A DNA stretch of 64,000 nt from Chrysopilus asiliformis (Eukaryota > Arthropoda > Insecta > Diptera > Rhagionidae): positions 106,983,933-107,047,932 of the forward strand of contig OZ035960.1 in the NCBI GenBank assembly GCA_964034945.1, written 5' to 3'. Of this stretch, positions 46,651 to 57,359 are shown piece after piece; the first letter of the stretch is position 1; every line of letters begins with the position of its first letter. The notes beneath the pieces are model-generated. The model had not been told where the DNA came from. It did not search any database and saw nothing but the letters and a program-made list of their open reading frames with translations. Made by a program: the position numbers and the translations under genes.

Positions 46651-47815
46651 TGTACTTTTTTTTGCAATGCTGTACTCTTTTCCAGACGTTACGGGCTGCC
46701 CATAAAATATGTTATGCTAATTTTCTGCCTTTCGAACCCCGCCCCAATGTCCCTCCCGCTCTTTGTCAAATGTTTTTTACGTCACACTATCGCAGACCAC
46801 CCCGTATATAAAACTTTTTCAAAAGAAACATAATTTATTAATACGACTATAACATTAACTTAAATGCCAAGTTTTTCAACCAAATTGATAAAAAATCGAA
46901 TATCTGTTTTAAATAAAATTAACATTGACTTAAAATCTGATTTCCAAATCCATTTTCCCTCAAATTGTGATTTCGAATTTCTTCAATATGCATTAGATTC
47001 GAGTGTATTACAACATTTCCATAACAATTAATGAGATTAATTACGACATTATCCAACTTCGCTTTTAGTAGTAAAATGTATCAACAGAATTTTCATCTCA
47101 TCCAGGACAGATCCCTAACATATGCGACAACATCGTGTCACATTTCCAGAAAGTTGTTCGAACACATCAAATAATTAAGTTTGTCGTGAATTAAATTAGA
47201 ACCACAGAACGGAATAGAACTTAGCTGTGAGGAACATAACTAAAAACACTGAAACAAAACAAAACAAAGTAATTTCATTTCTCCCCTAAAAACTGGAACA
47301 AAATTCAAAAACAAAAACACAAAAAAAAGTTTCCTTTTTTAATGCGACAAAACATAAACTTTGTTATTGATGGCTTGTTTGTTGGCACTGAATTTTTACC
47401 GACCGAAAATTAAACTCATAGCTCTTCAAATACACACGGCTATCACCTTTGGCAAGTTTTCAAGGGGGAAAATCCTGAGTTGCTTTTCCTCGGGAAAACT
47501 TCTTTCAGAAATGATGAAAAACTGTTTTGGAGTGAAATAACAAATTTAGTCATCAAGATGACTACAAATGGCTATGATACCGAATTGGGAATAATTGATA
47601 CATCAACGGCAATCTAATCAAATTACTTTCAACTTTAACCTAAGACGTACGACATAACGTTCGCCTCGTCAGATTTATAACTTCTTACATAGAACTCAAT
47701 AAGTTCGTCTTTTCAAACCCCATAGCAGAGCACACATATAGCAGCATAACACGGCACACAGCGAGGCGTCATGTAATCAGAACAGAACGAAACGTCTTAC
47801 AACTTTTTTTTTTCA
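46651..47815. other. No recognised feature
   Basis: The stretch is AT-rich. The 56-codon plus-strand frame at 47369 has an ATG but no other support. Confidence 0.4.
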
Positions 47816-48028
47816 GTTGTTGTTTCTATGCTCCTTTGGCTTTTGTTTTAGGCTCGTAACTTATTTCTTGGCATCTTTAGATTTTCCCTGCGTATGTTCG
47901 CTTCGCATCATCGGATCGCATTTAATCAAAGTTGGGAAATTTATGTTCAAAATTCTCATGTGTCCTCTGGAAATGTTCAAACTCACAGCTAATTTGAATT
48001 CATGTGGCAAGGCCTCAAAACTGTAAGA
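47816..48028 (+). CDS. Open frame directly after a strong splice acceptor (unconfirmed)
   Basis: CAACTTTTTTTTTTCAG ends at 47815 and is one of the best plus-strand acceptors in the window. The frame TTG TTG TTT that follows stays open for about 70 codons to TAA. It begins with a hydrophobic stretch (LLFLCSFGFCFRLVTYFLASL), which would span a membrane. I do not recognise it and no partner exon was found. A chance T-rich frame explains it equally well. Confidence 0.15.
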
Positions 48029-48470
48029 CATTCATCTACCTATTAAGGGTATTCTGCCGATCAAGATGAACAATTTTACAAGATTTTACGCTTAAGTGTT
48101 GCAGGAATAGGAAATATTTTCGTGGATCGATATATTAAGCTTGATCCCACAAGGTAATGATAATTTGAAAATCTAAAGGAAATTCTTTTTTTTTGCATTT
48201 TTTAGGAAAACTTGTCCGATTTCAATTAAATAAAATCTAAAAGTCTTTTTTCGTTGAGTTGAAGAATTTTAGATTTTATTCCATTGAAATCGTACAACTT
48301 TTTCTATCAAAAAATGCAAATACCCGAAAATTTGCATACTGTTAGGGAGGTCAAAAAGTACGTGTTTATTATTTTGAACATTCTTTCACATATGTAGGTT
48401 TCATAAAGATCTGAAAGTTACACCTCGCTATGTTTACTAATTAGTGGGCGAAATATTTTCTTAGGGGCTG
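48029..48470. other. No recognised feature
   Basis: A loose inverted pair lies around 48190-48320 (TTTTGCATTTTTT and AAAAAATGCAAAT, with AATAAAATCTAAAAG and TAGATTTTATTCCATT between). Confidence 0.35.
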
Positions 48471-48870
48471 ACTCCTCTAATGATGAAAATCGTATCCAAA
48501 TCGCTTCAGAATTACAGGATATAGCAGGAGAGGAGGTTTCCAAAGAGTAGAGGCGTAGATATTGCTAGGCAAGAAATTTGTTTCTCTGATTGTGAAAATT
48601 GCGTCCCAATCGTCTGAATGGTTTAAACATTAGTGATCTGGGAGCGATGGTGAAGGGAGCCGATATAAAGTAGTCCATCCTTTACTTTGCAGGTATCTTT
48701 GCAGGTATTTTTATCGAAACCGGTTGAGACGTTTCGCGTGATCCCGGAACAAGCATACAAATATCGATAAATATAAAAGTTTTTAAGAAAAATCATAATT
48801 AAAAAACCTTTTATTTGCATAGATTTGACGATTGCTTGTATTAGCTTTTCTTGTGTTTCTTTAAAGCTTT
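48471..48870 (+). repeat. Mixed repeat remnants: one 41.6 kb-type unit and a family A 3' end
   Basis: Positions 48480-48560 match the 105-126 bp unit at 41.6-42.1 kb (ATATAGCAGGAGAGGAGGTT). The end at about 48828-48865 (TTTGACGATTGCTTGTATTAG, then CTTTTCTTGTGTTT) matches the family A terminus. The minus-strand frame between them is not a gene. Confidence 0.5.
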
Positions 48871-48957
48871 TATTTAACCATAAGGCGCGTTTAGACCGGT
48901 GTTAAGTTGGGAGTTTTTTCAATATAGCACCGATATAAAGCGCTCTACGTCAGCAAT

Positions 48958-49611
48958 GGGCGCATCCAACTACCAGAGCGGCTCAGCATCGCTCTAGAGC
49001 GAAAAAGGTGCTCAGTTACTGAACGCAATCGCTACAGAGCGGCTCAACTGAGCAGCTCACATTTTTTCTGAGCGTAAAAGAACTCCGCTCAGTAGCTGAG
49101 CAAATGTCAAATGAAGAATTACAGAACCTCAATTCATGTCTAAAAACGACGACGGAAATACATAAATGGTGTTATTTATAATATTTATAGTTATTTATGT
49201 TATTTATAATACGGGAAGCCTCATGGAAGTTCTTGCTGAGCAAACGGGAATGGAAATAGTCGGCGTTGCGGAAAATGTTGGCGAAAGAGTTCGGGAGTGT
49301 ACTTCGGCATAGTCACCTCAAAATAATCCCGGTTTCTTTCGGGTGCCGCATTCCGGATTGGGGCGACTTCAACTGAAGTATTACAATCTTCAACCAAAAG
49401 TGAAATAGCTTCCAGATTTATCGTATCAGAAGCACAAATTTCTAACATTACGGAGATAATTACATCGCGGTCCATCTTGAACAATAATTTCTTTGAATGG
49501 TAGCTCATATATAAATGAGCGGTGCATTCAGGACACAAAATGCTGCTCAGCTGAGCATTTTTTTGACAGCTGAGCTTCGCTCCAGAGCCGCTCTGGTAGT
49601 TGGATGCGCCC
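48958..49611 (-). mobile_element. PIF/Harbinger deletion derivative, 654 bp
   Basis: The ends are perfect 27 bp inverted repeats beginning GGGCGCATCCAACTACCAGA. They are flanked by AAT on both sides (48955-48957 and 49612-49614), the 3 bp duplication expected of this superfamily. Subterminal GAGCGGCTC, CAGCTGAGC and TGCTCAG motifs occur on both arms. It carries the beginning of a transposase gene on the minus strand and lacks the rest, so it could only move with help from a full element elsewhere. Confidence 0.88.
49221..49475 (-). pseudogene. Truncated Harbinger-type transposase, N-terminal fragment
   Basis: From the ATG at 49475 the minus strand reads 84 codons. The part through TMPKYTPELFRQHF has the acidic, helix-rich character and the YFE...F..HF signature that precede the DDE nuclease domain in HARBI1-like proteins. 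After that point (PQRRLFPFPFAQQ) the likeness ends and a stop follows, so the nuclease domain is deleted. Full-length relatives are usually 350-450 residues. The open frame extends upstream to 49736, but that part lies outside the element and is not part of the gene. Confidence 0.6.
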
Positions 49612-49614
49612 AAT

Positions 49615-49960
49615 GACTGCCAGTTTAGCAGCGGTATTTCGTCATTGCTAACTCTTGGCGCTGACATGTGGCTGACGCAAACGAGGCAACCATTGTGCGG
49701 GACTTGAAATGAATAAAAGTGGCGAAAAGATATCATTTTAAGTCTTACTATTCAAATACAAAATTTATATAAAGATAAAAAATAATATTAAAGAAAGTAT
49801 CTATTAACCCTTACAGGCTTGGTGGTATACGCGATGTACCACTTTTTTTCGTAACAATTGCTGCACGGTGGTACCAAAATTTTACCACTGATTAAATTGC
49901 CTTCCATTGCTGCATGGAAGCTTTGAAATGGTAACACTAAAAAAGTTTTTTTTTTCGTGT
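49615..49960. other. Spacer, possibly an older inverted-repeat element
   Basis: The stretch 49800-49930 has GGTGGTATACGCGATGTACC and GGTGGTACCAAAATTTTACC, two internal palindromes. Their meaning is unclear. Confidence 0.35.
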
Positions 49961-49967
49961 GCAGCAG

Positions 49968-50277
49968 GAGACGATTGCGATTACGATTGCGATTACGATT
50001 GCGATTACAATTGCGATTACGATTGCGATTACGATTACGATTACGATTACGATTACGATTACGATTACGATTACGATTACGATTACGATTACGATTACGA
50101 TTACGATTACGATTACGATTACGATTACGATTACGATTACGATTACGATTACGATTACGATTACGATTACGATTACGATTACGATTACGATTACGATTAC
50201 GATTACGATTACGATTACGATTACGATTACGATTACGATTACGATTACGATTGCTATTACGATTGCGATTACGATTG
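49968..50277. repeat. Hexamer array (CGATTA)n
   Basis: About 51 units of GATTAC. Edges carry GATTGC and ATTACAATTGC variants, and the core (about 50030-50250) is pure. Both strands and all frames are open (DYDYD, RLRLR, ITITI), none meaningful. It is not the insect telomere repeat TTAGG. Confidence 0.97.
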
Positions 50278-50371
50278 AAGCATTTCGACCAATGAGATCA
50301 ACGCTTTCAACGATAGGAAACTGAAAGCTTTAATACCATTGGTCGTAGAAGCTCAATCGTAATCGCAATCG
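50260..50371. repeat. Hairpin joining the hexamer array to an inverted short copy
   Basis: The arm 50260-50294 pairs with 50337-50371 (30 or more of 35 positions, including CGATTGCGATTACGATTG). Inside, GCTTTCA (about 50303) pairs with TGAAAGC (about 50322), so the whole forms a stem of almost 50 bp with a gap. The right arm carries only about three hexamers. Confidence 0.8.
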
Positions 50372-52081
50372 TTAGTCTGAATTGGGCTTAAGGCTAAAAA
50401 AACGTGCTGAAAATAAATTTTTCTTTTGGTCGGTGTATATTTAAAAAAAAGCGGAATAAAAGCATAAAAAATAAAACGGAATAAATATTTACCTCGCTTT
50501 TTTTCTGTCCAAAGATTTTTTTTTAAATATTTGGTTTTTTGAAATTTCCAGAAAAGTATGAGAAGTTTTAACATTTGGATTAAAATGAAAGAAATATCTA
50601 TAGGAAAGCCACCCTTAGAATTCCCCAAACATGATTTTCACCAAAAATAGGAATAGAGAAATCTTAGCCATTGTTTGCTAGGCATCTTTCAAATTTTACC
50701 GAAGGGAAAGTCAAGATTGAAGTAGAGTGAAACCATTTGAATAGATGTACAGACAGATGTAGATAGTTTTAGATGACTACACAGATTCCTTTGGATTTGT
50801 CTTGTTTAACCAAGGCCATGAATTTGTTACAAAAACGATATGTTTCACAATTCCCGATTCGGTTTGATGGAAGATGAAGACGAATGGCCACTTTTAAATT
50901 TGAATGCGGTAAATTTTACTTTACCTCACTGGTAGTTTTTTCCCTCTTTTGTTGGGCTCCCCGTATTCATGTGAGTGTTTTCCCATATCCATTTCCATAA
51001 GTTTTTCCTTAGTAATTCACATAACTTTTCATTTTTACTGTTTCGCTATTGTCTTGAAGTATTAGTGGAGAAAGGATATCCTTGCAAATGGAAAGTAAAT
51101 ATCCTAAAATGGCCTTAGTAGACTGTCTCAACTGGTTTTTCTTTCTTTAAGATAAAAGATATTTGCATTAGAATTGTTTATTGTTGGAGTAGTTGTTGCA
51201 GACCGTGATATGAGCAAAAATCTACTTAAAAAGGGTGAAATAGTGAAAAAAAAATAAAGAAAAAATAACAAAAACAACGAATGTGGGAGCAAAGAACAAT
51301 GAAAAGAACTCTTAGTAATGTTCATTTTATGATAATCCTTCTAGGATTCAAAGAAGAGTTCTTCTAGTACGTGTAACAACGATTCGGGATGAATTGACGG
51401 TGGTGCACTTTCGTAAAATTAGTTCTGGCATATGCTATATGCTACTTCATGCTTTAACTATGCTTTTATATGCTCGACATGTGTTGGAAGATGCTTTCAG
51501 CCGCTTAACAATAAAAAACTATGAGCATCGCCAGAGAGCTTAACTAAAGTGTATGAGGATAATAGAAAAGCGTAAAGGATTTTCGACTAGTACGGCAATT
51601 CAAAATGTTCCTCTAGTGGTGTCTCTAATATATTTTTTTACCTTCGCTTTTCCAAAGGTGGAAAAGAAAATCATTTCAGTCTGAATATCGCTTATATTTT
51701 ATGAAAGAAATTAAGTTTTTTTAAGTACTTCTGTAAATCAGAAAATATATGCACAGACTGTCTATTTCTTTAGCCATAAGCATTTAAAACTCCATTTCAA
51801 TAAAATTTTATGACAGAAAGGTGAATGTATTTTTTTAAATATGAATTTTAACTGTGGGTTTTTTAATTTCGCGAGGATTAGAGGGATTTTGGGAAAATAT
51901 TATAAAGTAAACAATGTCGCTTGGGGGTTCAAGGATTTTATAAAAGTTATAATAATACCAAAAAATCTAGAAATTACTTTCTTAATACATATTGAGGAAA
52001 ATGCATTGTCCTTACTGGTCCTTCAGATCAAAATTTCAAAATTCTGACCTTAGATTCATGAATTCTAATCTCAAAAAACCA
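50372..52081. other. No gene supported
   Basis: The stretch is mostly unique AT-rich sequence. About 51840-52075 contains a diverged unit of the TTGTCCTTAC...AAATTTCAAAATTCT type that recurs at 52.5 and 53.5-53.8 kb. The frame at 51841-52047 lies in it and is not supported. Confidence 0.4.
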
Positions 52082-52085
52082 TTAA

Positions 52086-52467
52086 CCTTTAGACTACCGG
52101 ATTCTCTATTTAAAATCATAGGTTTTTGTTTAGAATCCTTCCCAAGAAACAATTTGTAACCGTGGTTCCAAAAAAAACCTTCAATTTAGTTTACATTTTG
52201 GTCACATTTTAGATGGTTTCCGAATAAACCCGCCAAAAACGGTTATTTTGAAACCAGCTTCTAAATGGGGGTTTCTCAAAAGTTTCTGAAAGGTTACAGA
52301 AACCAAATGTGAAACTTTTGAGTTTTGTTGATTTCAAATACGTTTCTTAACCGGAATGTAACCTCAAATTGTTACTTGGGTTATTATTTATTTAGAAACT
52401 AAATATTGTGTGGAGTCGCTGAGATTGTATGAGGCCTCGTTGAAAGGCCTCTTCGGCAGTCTAAAGG
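52086..52467. mobile_element. TTAA-flanked piggyBac-like miniature, 382 bp
   Basis: The ends CCTTTAGACTACCGG and CGGCAGTCTAAAGG are inverted repeats with a single mismatch in 14. Both are bordered by TTAA (52082-52085 and 52468-52471), the target duplication typical of piggyBac. No transposase is encoded. A second inverted-repeat element occupies 52141-52380. Confidence 0.75.
52141..52380. mobile_element. CCCAAG-ended element nested in the piggyBac-like miniature
   Basis: The left end CCCAAGAAACAATTTG and the complement of the right end CCCAAGTAACAATTTG differ at one base. The interior is rich in GGTTTC and GAAACC motifs. TT flanks both sides, too short to be sure of the duplication. It is 240 bp, so without it the host element would be about 140 bp. 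Confidence 0.65.
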
Positions 52468-52779
52468 TTAATGCTTATGTTCTCCAAAAATAGTGTGAAA
52501 AAGGACATTTGCGTTGTCCTTGCGCTTCAAATTTTGAAATTTCGACATTGGATTCGTGATTAGCAACTTTGAAAACCCGTCGATGAGAGGTTTCCAGAGA
52601 AAAAAATAAAAAATATCAAAAATATCAGTTAAAAATTTAATATTTTAAATAAGCATCAATATTAATTTGTTCCTACAAAAATGCTGGAAAACTTTTTCAC
52701 AAAAATTAACCCTTGATGTGAACAGCACATGACTCTCTTATACAAAATCTACGTTTCTGCACAATTTACCTTACGAACA

Positions 52780-53915
52780 AAATATTAGTTTACATAAAAA
52801 TATGAATTTTTATTTCTAAAAATCTGAAATATCTCGGTAACGGTAAAATATATCGATATACGGTGGAAAGCAAAAATGTAGAGAATTTTAAGACCTTTTA
52901 TTCTACCATTAATTGGTTTTTCGAAAACCCGTTAGTTTGTAAGAAATTCGCAAAAATATATTTTTTAAATTTTTTATGATAATATCTCGATATCGGTAAA
53001 AGATACCGGATAACGGTGAAAAACAAAATTTTGGCAAACATTATTTTCTTCAATTCATATCATACCACAAAAAACCCGTTATTTTTCGAGATAATTGCAA
53101 AAAAAGTGATGTTTTGTAAATAACGGTATATCTCGATAACGGCTTGAGATACGGAGTTTGAGTAAAATACAAAGATGCAGAAAATTTTATTGTCTCCAAC
53201 TTTTGTTATATTGCAGATTACTAAAAAACGTGTATTTTCGGAGTAAATGACAAAAAACGAAATTGCGATTTTTAAAAATCCGCCATTTTGGTTATCTCCG
53301 GTTAACGGATTGCCACCAAAAGTAGATCTATTCGTTTTTGACAAATTTTGTACACATACTGACAAACAGACCGACAGACCGACAAACTAAAACCCTAACA
53401 GACTAACAGACTATGAGATTAACAGACTCAGACTAACAGACAGAAAGACATTTCTGTAATACTAACAGACCCTTCGTTCCCAGCTTAAAGTTTTTTGTAT
53501 AAATTTTAGAATGTCAAAAAACCATAAATAACTTTTGGGAAAAAACGTTATCCTTACAGGACCTTTCGTTTCGAATTTTGAAATTCTAATACCAGATTCG
53601 TGATAAGCAACCCTGAAAACCTTCCAAAGCCAGACTTTGTGAGAAAAATTGGAAAAATTACATTTGCGTTATCTTTACAGGACTTCCCGTTTGGAATTTT
53701 AAAAATCTAACACCGGATTCGCGATCAGCGACCCCAAAAACCCCATAATGCCAATTTTTCCGCGAAAAAATGGGACAAAGGATATTTGCGTTATCCTGCA
53801 GTCGACTCAGGAATGCTCAGGAATTGTTTTTTTTTGGCAAAATTAATAGGTCGAAATTTTTTATGAATACAATACGTTATTATACTATGTACAAAGATTA
53901 TACTATGCTCATGGC
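52780..53915 (-). mobile_element. Family C copy 2, array mostly lost
   Basis: In sense (minus) order it shows ATAGTATAATAACGTATTGT, then two or three GGATATTTGCGTTATCC units (53520-53780). Next come GTCTTTCTGTCTGTTAGTC and a short degenerate array (53360-53450) with CTGTTAG, CTGTCGG and CTGTTTG units. Tail units with TATCTCGATAACGG follow. Compared with copy 1, the array is about 90 bp rather than 1.25 kb. Confidence 0.7.
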
Positions 53916-54404
53916 GTAGGAATATTTTTAAACGGAAAAAAAATTTGTTTTATATTTTTAAACGGAAAAAAAAATAAATCAAGATGGTATTTTATGAATA
54001 TTAAGCGGAATCATAATTTGCGAATGATAAAAGTTTAACAAGAAATAGATCTTGTTGTTTGCTTCCTAAAAATGTCGTAGGCGCAGTGAATGTTCCACAA
54101 ATAGCTGATAAAAATGTTTTCAATAAACAAATTCACTATGGAAACTTTTGTCAAAAAATAACATGAACATTTTATTGTGAAAAAATTCTTGTAAATATTT
54201 TCTCATCAAATGGTAATTTGGATCAGATGTAAACAATTTTTGATTCCACATGCTTATATTCGTATATATGTTTGGGATGAGTATTTAATTTTAGGGCTAA
54301 TTCCAATGGAAAACCAAAAGTGAGCCAACAAAGTCTGCTAGACAGTTAGTAAACTTTGATTTTATTTTCTTTGCTCGGAAATTGTAAAAATCCCTAAACT
54401 CTAT
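53916..54404. other. No recognised feature
   Basis: The stretch is AT-rich, with an ATATTTTTAAACGGAAAAAA duplication at about 53930 and 53955. Confidence 0.4.
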
Positions 54405-54539
54405 ATGGTACAGAACATACCAAACATGACTGATGAAATCGCAGAGAATAGAAAAGCGAACACAGAATGGGATGAGTTGAAAAGCATCGTTGTAGGGCAG
54501 AAGGGCATGTACAAGAGTGCGGATAAACCATATAGCTAG
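54405..54539 (+). CDS. 44-codon open frame of protein-like composition (unconfirmed)
   Basis: The frame runs from the ATG at 54405 to TAG. The part after the second methionine (MTDEIAENRKANTEW, then DELKSIVVGQKGMYK) is hydrophilic and varied, unlike most frames in this AT-rich region, and its third codon positions are GC-richer than the flanks. No splice site or family is recognised. Confidence 0.18.
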   Translation: MVQNIPNMTDEIAENRKANTEWDELKSIVVGQKGMYKSADKPYS

Positions 54540-55366
54540 ATTACCCGTTGTAAAAATTAAAAAGGAGAAATCCTATTTACTCAAGTTATAAACTTTTTAA
54601 TGCGCTTATCCCTGAACAATGGTATATGTTTAACGAACAAAATCAAATCCTCTTAATTACTTTCTTTTGTTTTATTTTATTTTATTTAATTTTAACCCTT
54701 TCAACCGCACGAAACGAAACAAAATACGATGAAATAACAACAAAAAAACACCATCCACGAAAATTAGATATAGAAAATAGAACAAAAAGAAAACCCTTAT
54801 GAGGACACACTCATAAGATTTAGACAAACTTAAGAAGCAGTTGCCTCCTTTCGCCAGCATAAATATCGTCTTCCAACACATAAACTAAGAGTCATCACAG
54901 CACATTTGGCAAACATATTTTCATGTGCCCCAAGTTTTCCGCATATATAACGGTATATATAGCATATTATATCAGTTTTTCATATGTGGGTAGAATTAAA
55001 CGCTTATCTAAAATCCCCGCAATAAATAAATCTGTAGCTATGCTGTTATCTATATGAAGAAAAGTTGGAGTAGATGGTTTTTATTTTGTTTGAGAACATC
55101 TGACTAAGTTACGATTGTTCGTCGTTTCAAATAGTATAACACTAGAAATAAAAGTCGGAAAATGTTGGAAAAAATGCGGCATCATCAACAACAATGATGT
55201 GATCCTTATAAGCTTAGAATTTTCAAGTGAAAAACTTTTATGATGTCCTCTACTCTTTGATTGTGTCATCATACGACCAACATTTCACATAATTCGAAAA
55301 TAATCGACCAAGTGCACCATAAGGAAATCTTTCGCTTCACACACGTAACGTTTAGAGTTTGTCTTT
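54540..55366. other. No recognised feature
   Basis: A TTTTATTTTATTTTATTTAAT run lies at about 54670. The minus-strand frames at 54672 and 55081 are unsupported. Confidence 0.4.
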
Positions 55367-55374
55367 ATTATAGA

Positions 55375-56230
55375 TAGGGTGATCACAATTTTCTTGTTTG
55401 AATCTGGGACAGATGACATGTAAGGGGAGCGAGGGGGAAATTCTTATCATCATCCTCGGCGCTATAGCTCTCGAAGAGCCTAGGCCTTCTTAATTGAGGT
55501 TTCATAACAATTTCTTCCCTGCTTCGCATCTACAGTTCTTACATGGATTGCGAACCATGGATGAATTACAACATTTGTAAGGTTTTTTTACGTTGCAACC
55601 CATCAACAGCAGAGGCCGTGATAGCAATCTAGACTGATGATGTCGTTAACCCTAAGCGGAAACTATCACTACTCATTTCGTAAAGCAAGTTGATTGTGGA
55701 CTTGAATCACAGCGTGTCACAGTCGGGAATTGAACCGACCTCCGGAATACGGGTCAAGTACTTTACCACATGGACTACGCTGGACTTTCTTATACCTCGA
55801 AATAAATCGAAAGGTACGAAACAAGTTAAAGCTAAAGCTAGCATCAGACGAGCACACAAAACCCTCACACGTGAGAGAAGTGACGTAATTTTGACGTGCG
55901 GAAAAACTAGCCCACCATTTTCCAAAAGAAGTAAATTTTTCTCTTACTTTTTGTAGTATTTTTTTCGTTAAAATTTAACAGAAGCTGCGTCACAGGCAAA
56001 ATTTTTAGAGAGAAATGTATGTTATAATCAAAAAATTCATGAAAAAATGTGCCGCAGGCAATTTATTTTAAAATAAAGACACGTTGGAGGTAGAAATTTA
56101 TGACAAAATTGCGCCGCGGGCGAAAATTTTCGATTTCAAGACTAATCAAATAATCCGAGATTGCGGGACGTTGGGACAACATGCCTAAATCCGGGACCGC
56201 TCGCCGATTCCGCGACGTATGGTCACCCTA
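55375..56230. mobile_element. Complete GGTGACCATA hAT-like element, 856 bp
   Basis: It begins TAGGGTGATCACAATTTTC and ends GTATGGTCACCCTA. ATTATAGA is duplicated exactly on both sides (55367-55374 and 56231-56238), the 8 bp expected of hAT. Internal blocks CACAGGCAAAATTTTTAG, GCCGCAGGCAATTTATTTT and GCCGCGGGCGAAAATTTTCG (55985-56120) are the family's own sub-repeats. A SINE occupies 55448-55786. No transposase is present. This copy fixes the ends of the family seen in pieces at 21.2, 29.3 and 45.3 kb. Confidence 0.9.
55448..55786 (-). mobile_element. tRNA-derived SINE, 339 bp, inside the hAT
   Basis: The minus-strand head has the pol III A box TAGTCCATGTGG (55766-55777) and a perfect B box GGTTCAATTCC (55726-55736), about 29 bp apart. 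The flanking CAGCGTA and CACGCTG could form the acceptor stem, so the head is tRNA-like. The body ends in GCGCCGAGGATGATG. TTCTTAT flanks both sides (55441-55447 and 55787-55793), a 7 bp target duplication fitting LINE-driven insertion. The T-loop is one base too long for a working tRNA. The frames at 55690-55956 fall on it and are not genes. Confidence 0.82.
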
Positions 56231-56238
56231 ATTATAGA

Positions 56239-57011
56239 GGAGTTTTCAAGTGCATTGAATGTGTCATAATTTCTATAAGAATTTTCCAACAATGGTGATA
56301 AAAAACACTTTAACTTATTAAATGTGGTATTTTGAACAAACTAATAATTGAAACCAGCATCTTGTTTTGTGGAATGAGGATAAAAAATATTCCATGAAAC
56401 GTTTTCAGTGTTTAAAATGTATTAATGACGATATTAACGATGTCTGCTTTGCGTCTTCAGGTGAACAATAAATAAAACAATTTCACACCAAGGCAAAAGA
56501 AAATAAAATATCAGTTGTGATCAATATAAAACTTTCCTCTGCAATATTTAGTAGCTTAAAAAATAATATTTTTTGAAATATCTTGAGAACCGTTAAAGAT
56601 ACGTAAAAACCGTTAAAGGGATAAATGTATGAAACTGTATTTCCTTTGAATTTTGTTATATTCATTTTTTCATAATAGCGCATAGTTTCCGAGATATTTT
56701 CAAAAAACCAATTTTTTTTTGAAATATCTTGAGAACCGTTAGACATATGTATAAATCGCTAAAGCGATAAATGTAGACAATTTTATATCCTGTCCTCATA
56801 TTTGAAGATTCGCCCTTGAAAATTGCGTCTTTTCTTGTGTTTAAACTGAGATTTTTTTTAAATGATGCTGACAAAACCGACAGGAGCCGAGGTGTCCTGG
56901 AGCCGGGCTGGGTTTTTTTTCTTGTCTGCACGGTAATTCACTATACGTCAATTCGGTGAGCGATGACAAAAAACTTCATCATATATGTAGGTGAAAAATA
57001 TAAACTTTTAC
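56239..57011. repeat. Family C-like tail units, tandem, 146 bp apart
   Basis: GAAATATCTTGAGAACCGTT occurs at 56575 and 56721, each followed by GATAAATGTA-like text. These resemble the family C tail units but have no array or 5' part attached. The minus-strand frames here are incidental. Confidence 0.5.
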
Positions 57012-57060
57012 CTGTGTAAATCGTCTCCAGGATCCTTAAACAATTTCCCAATATGCTTAC
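57012..57060 (-). CDS. 49 nt exon-like stretch between splice sites (microexon or recursive-splice exon)
   Basis: The minus strand shows a textbook insect acceptor (TTCTAAAATTTTC with a CTAAA branch-like motif, then TTTTCTTTTACAG) immediately followed by 49 nt ending CACAG|GTAAAAG. One frame is open through it: KHIGKLFKDPGDDLH, entered after two bases and leaving two. The protein family is not recognised. Because the stretch itself begins GTAAGC, the acceptor is fused to a donor. It could thus be a recursive-splicing intermediate exon rather than one kept in mRNA. Confidence 0.35.
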
Positions 57061-57090
57061 CTGTAAAAGAAAAGAAAATTTTAGAAATCG
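57055..57090 (-). promoter_or_regulatory. Candidate recursive splice site (ratchet point)
   Basis: TTTTCTTTTACAG is joined directly to GTAAGC at 57061/57060 on the minus strand. The fly ratchet-point consensus is a pyrimidine tract, then NCAG|GTAAGT. Scanning for CAG followed by GTAAG on both strands by eye found no second site in the window with a pyrimidine tract. The setting, tens of kilobases without clear exons, is where such sites occur. Confidence 0.4.
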
Positions 57091-57359
57091 TTTCAAAGTA
57101 CATAATTAAGATTATCTAAGACATTTTTGCCCACTGTACAAAATATTAAAGTTCGTTTTAACCGTTCGTATCCGAATTTTTCTCCGTAGAACAAAAAGTT
57201 TTTTTTAAATATTATTTTAGTAGTTGAGGGGTAAAAAGCTGCATACAAACTTTTAGCTCACTACCCAATCCTCAATCAACCCCTAGGGAGGCATTTTTTT
57301 AAATCTTAGAGGATAAACTAAAAAATTAGGAAAATTCAGGTTTGTTTTCGTAAAATACA

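Noticed and set aside
49968..50277. Telomeric repeat
   Set aside because: The unit is CGATTA, not the insect TTAGG, and it is interstitial, short and tied to a hairpin.
49907..50324. Poly-DY, poly-RL and poly-IT frames
   Set aside because: Translations of (CGATTA)n in three frames.
55690..55790. Functional tRNA gene
   Set aside because: A and B boxes are present but the T-loop is too long. A 240 bp body and target duplications follow, so it is a SINE head.
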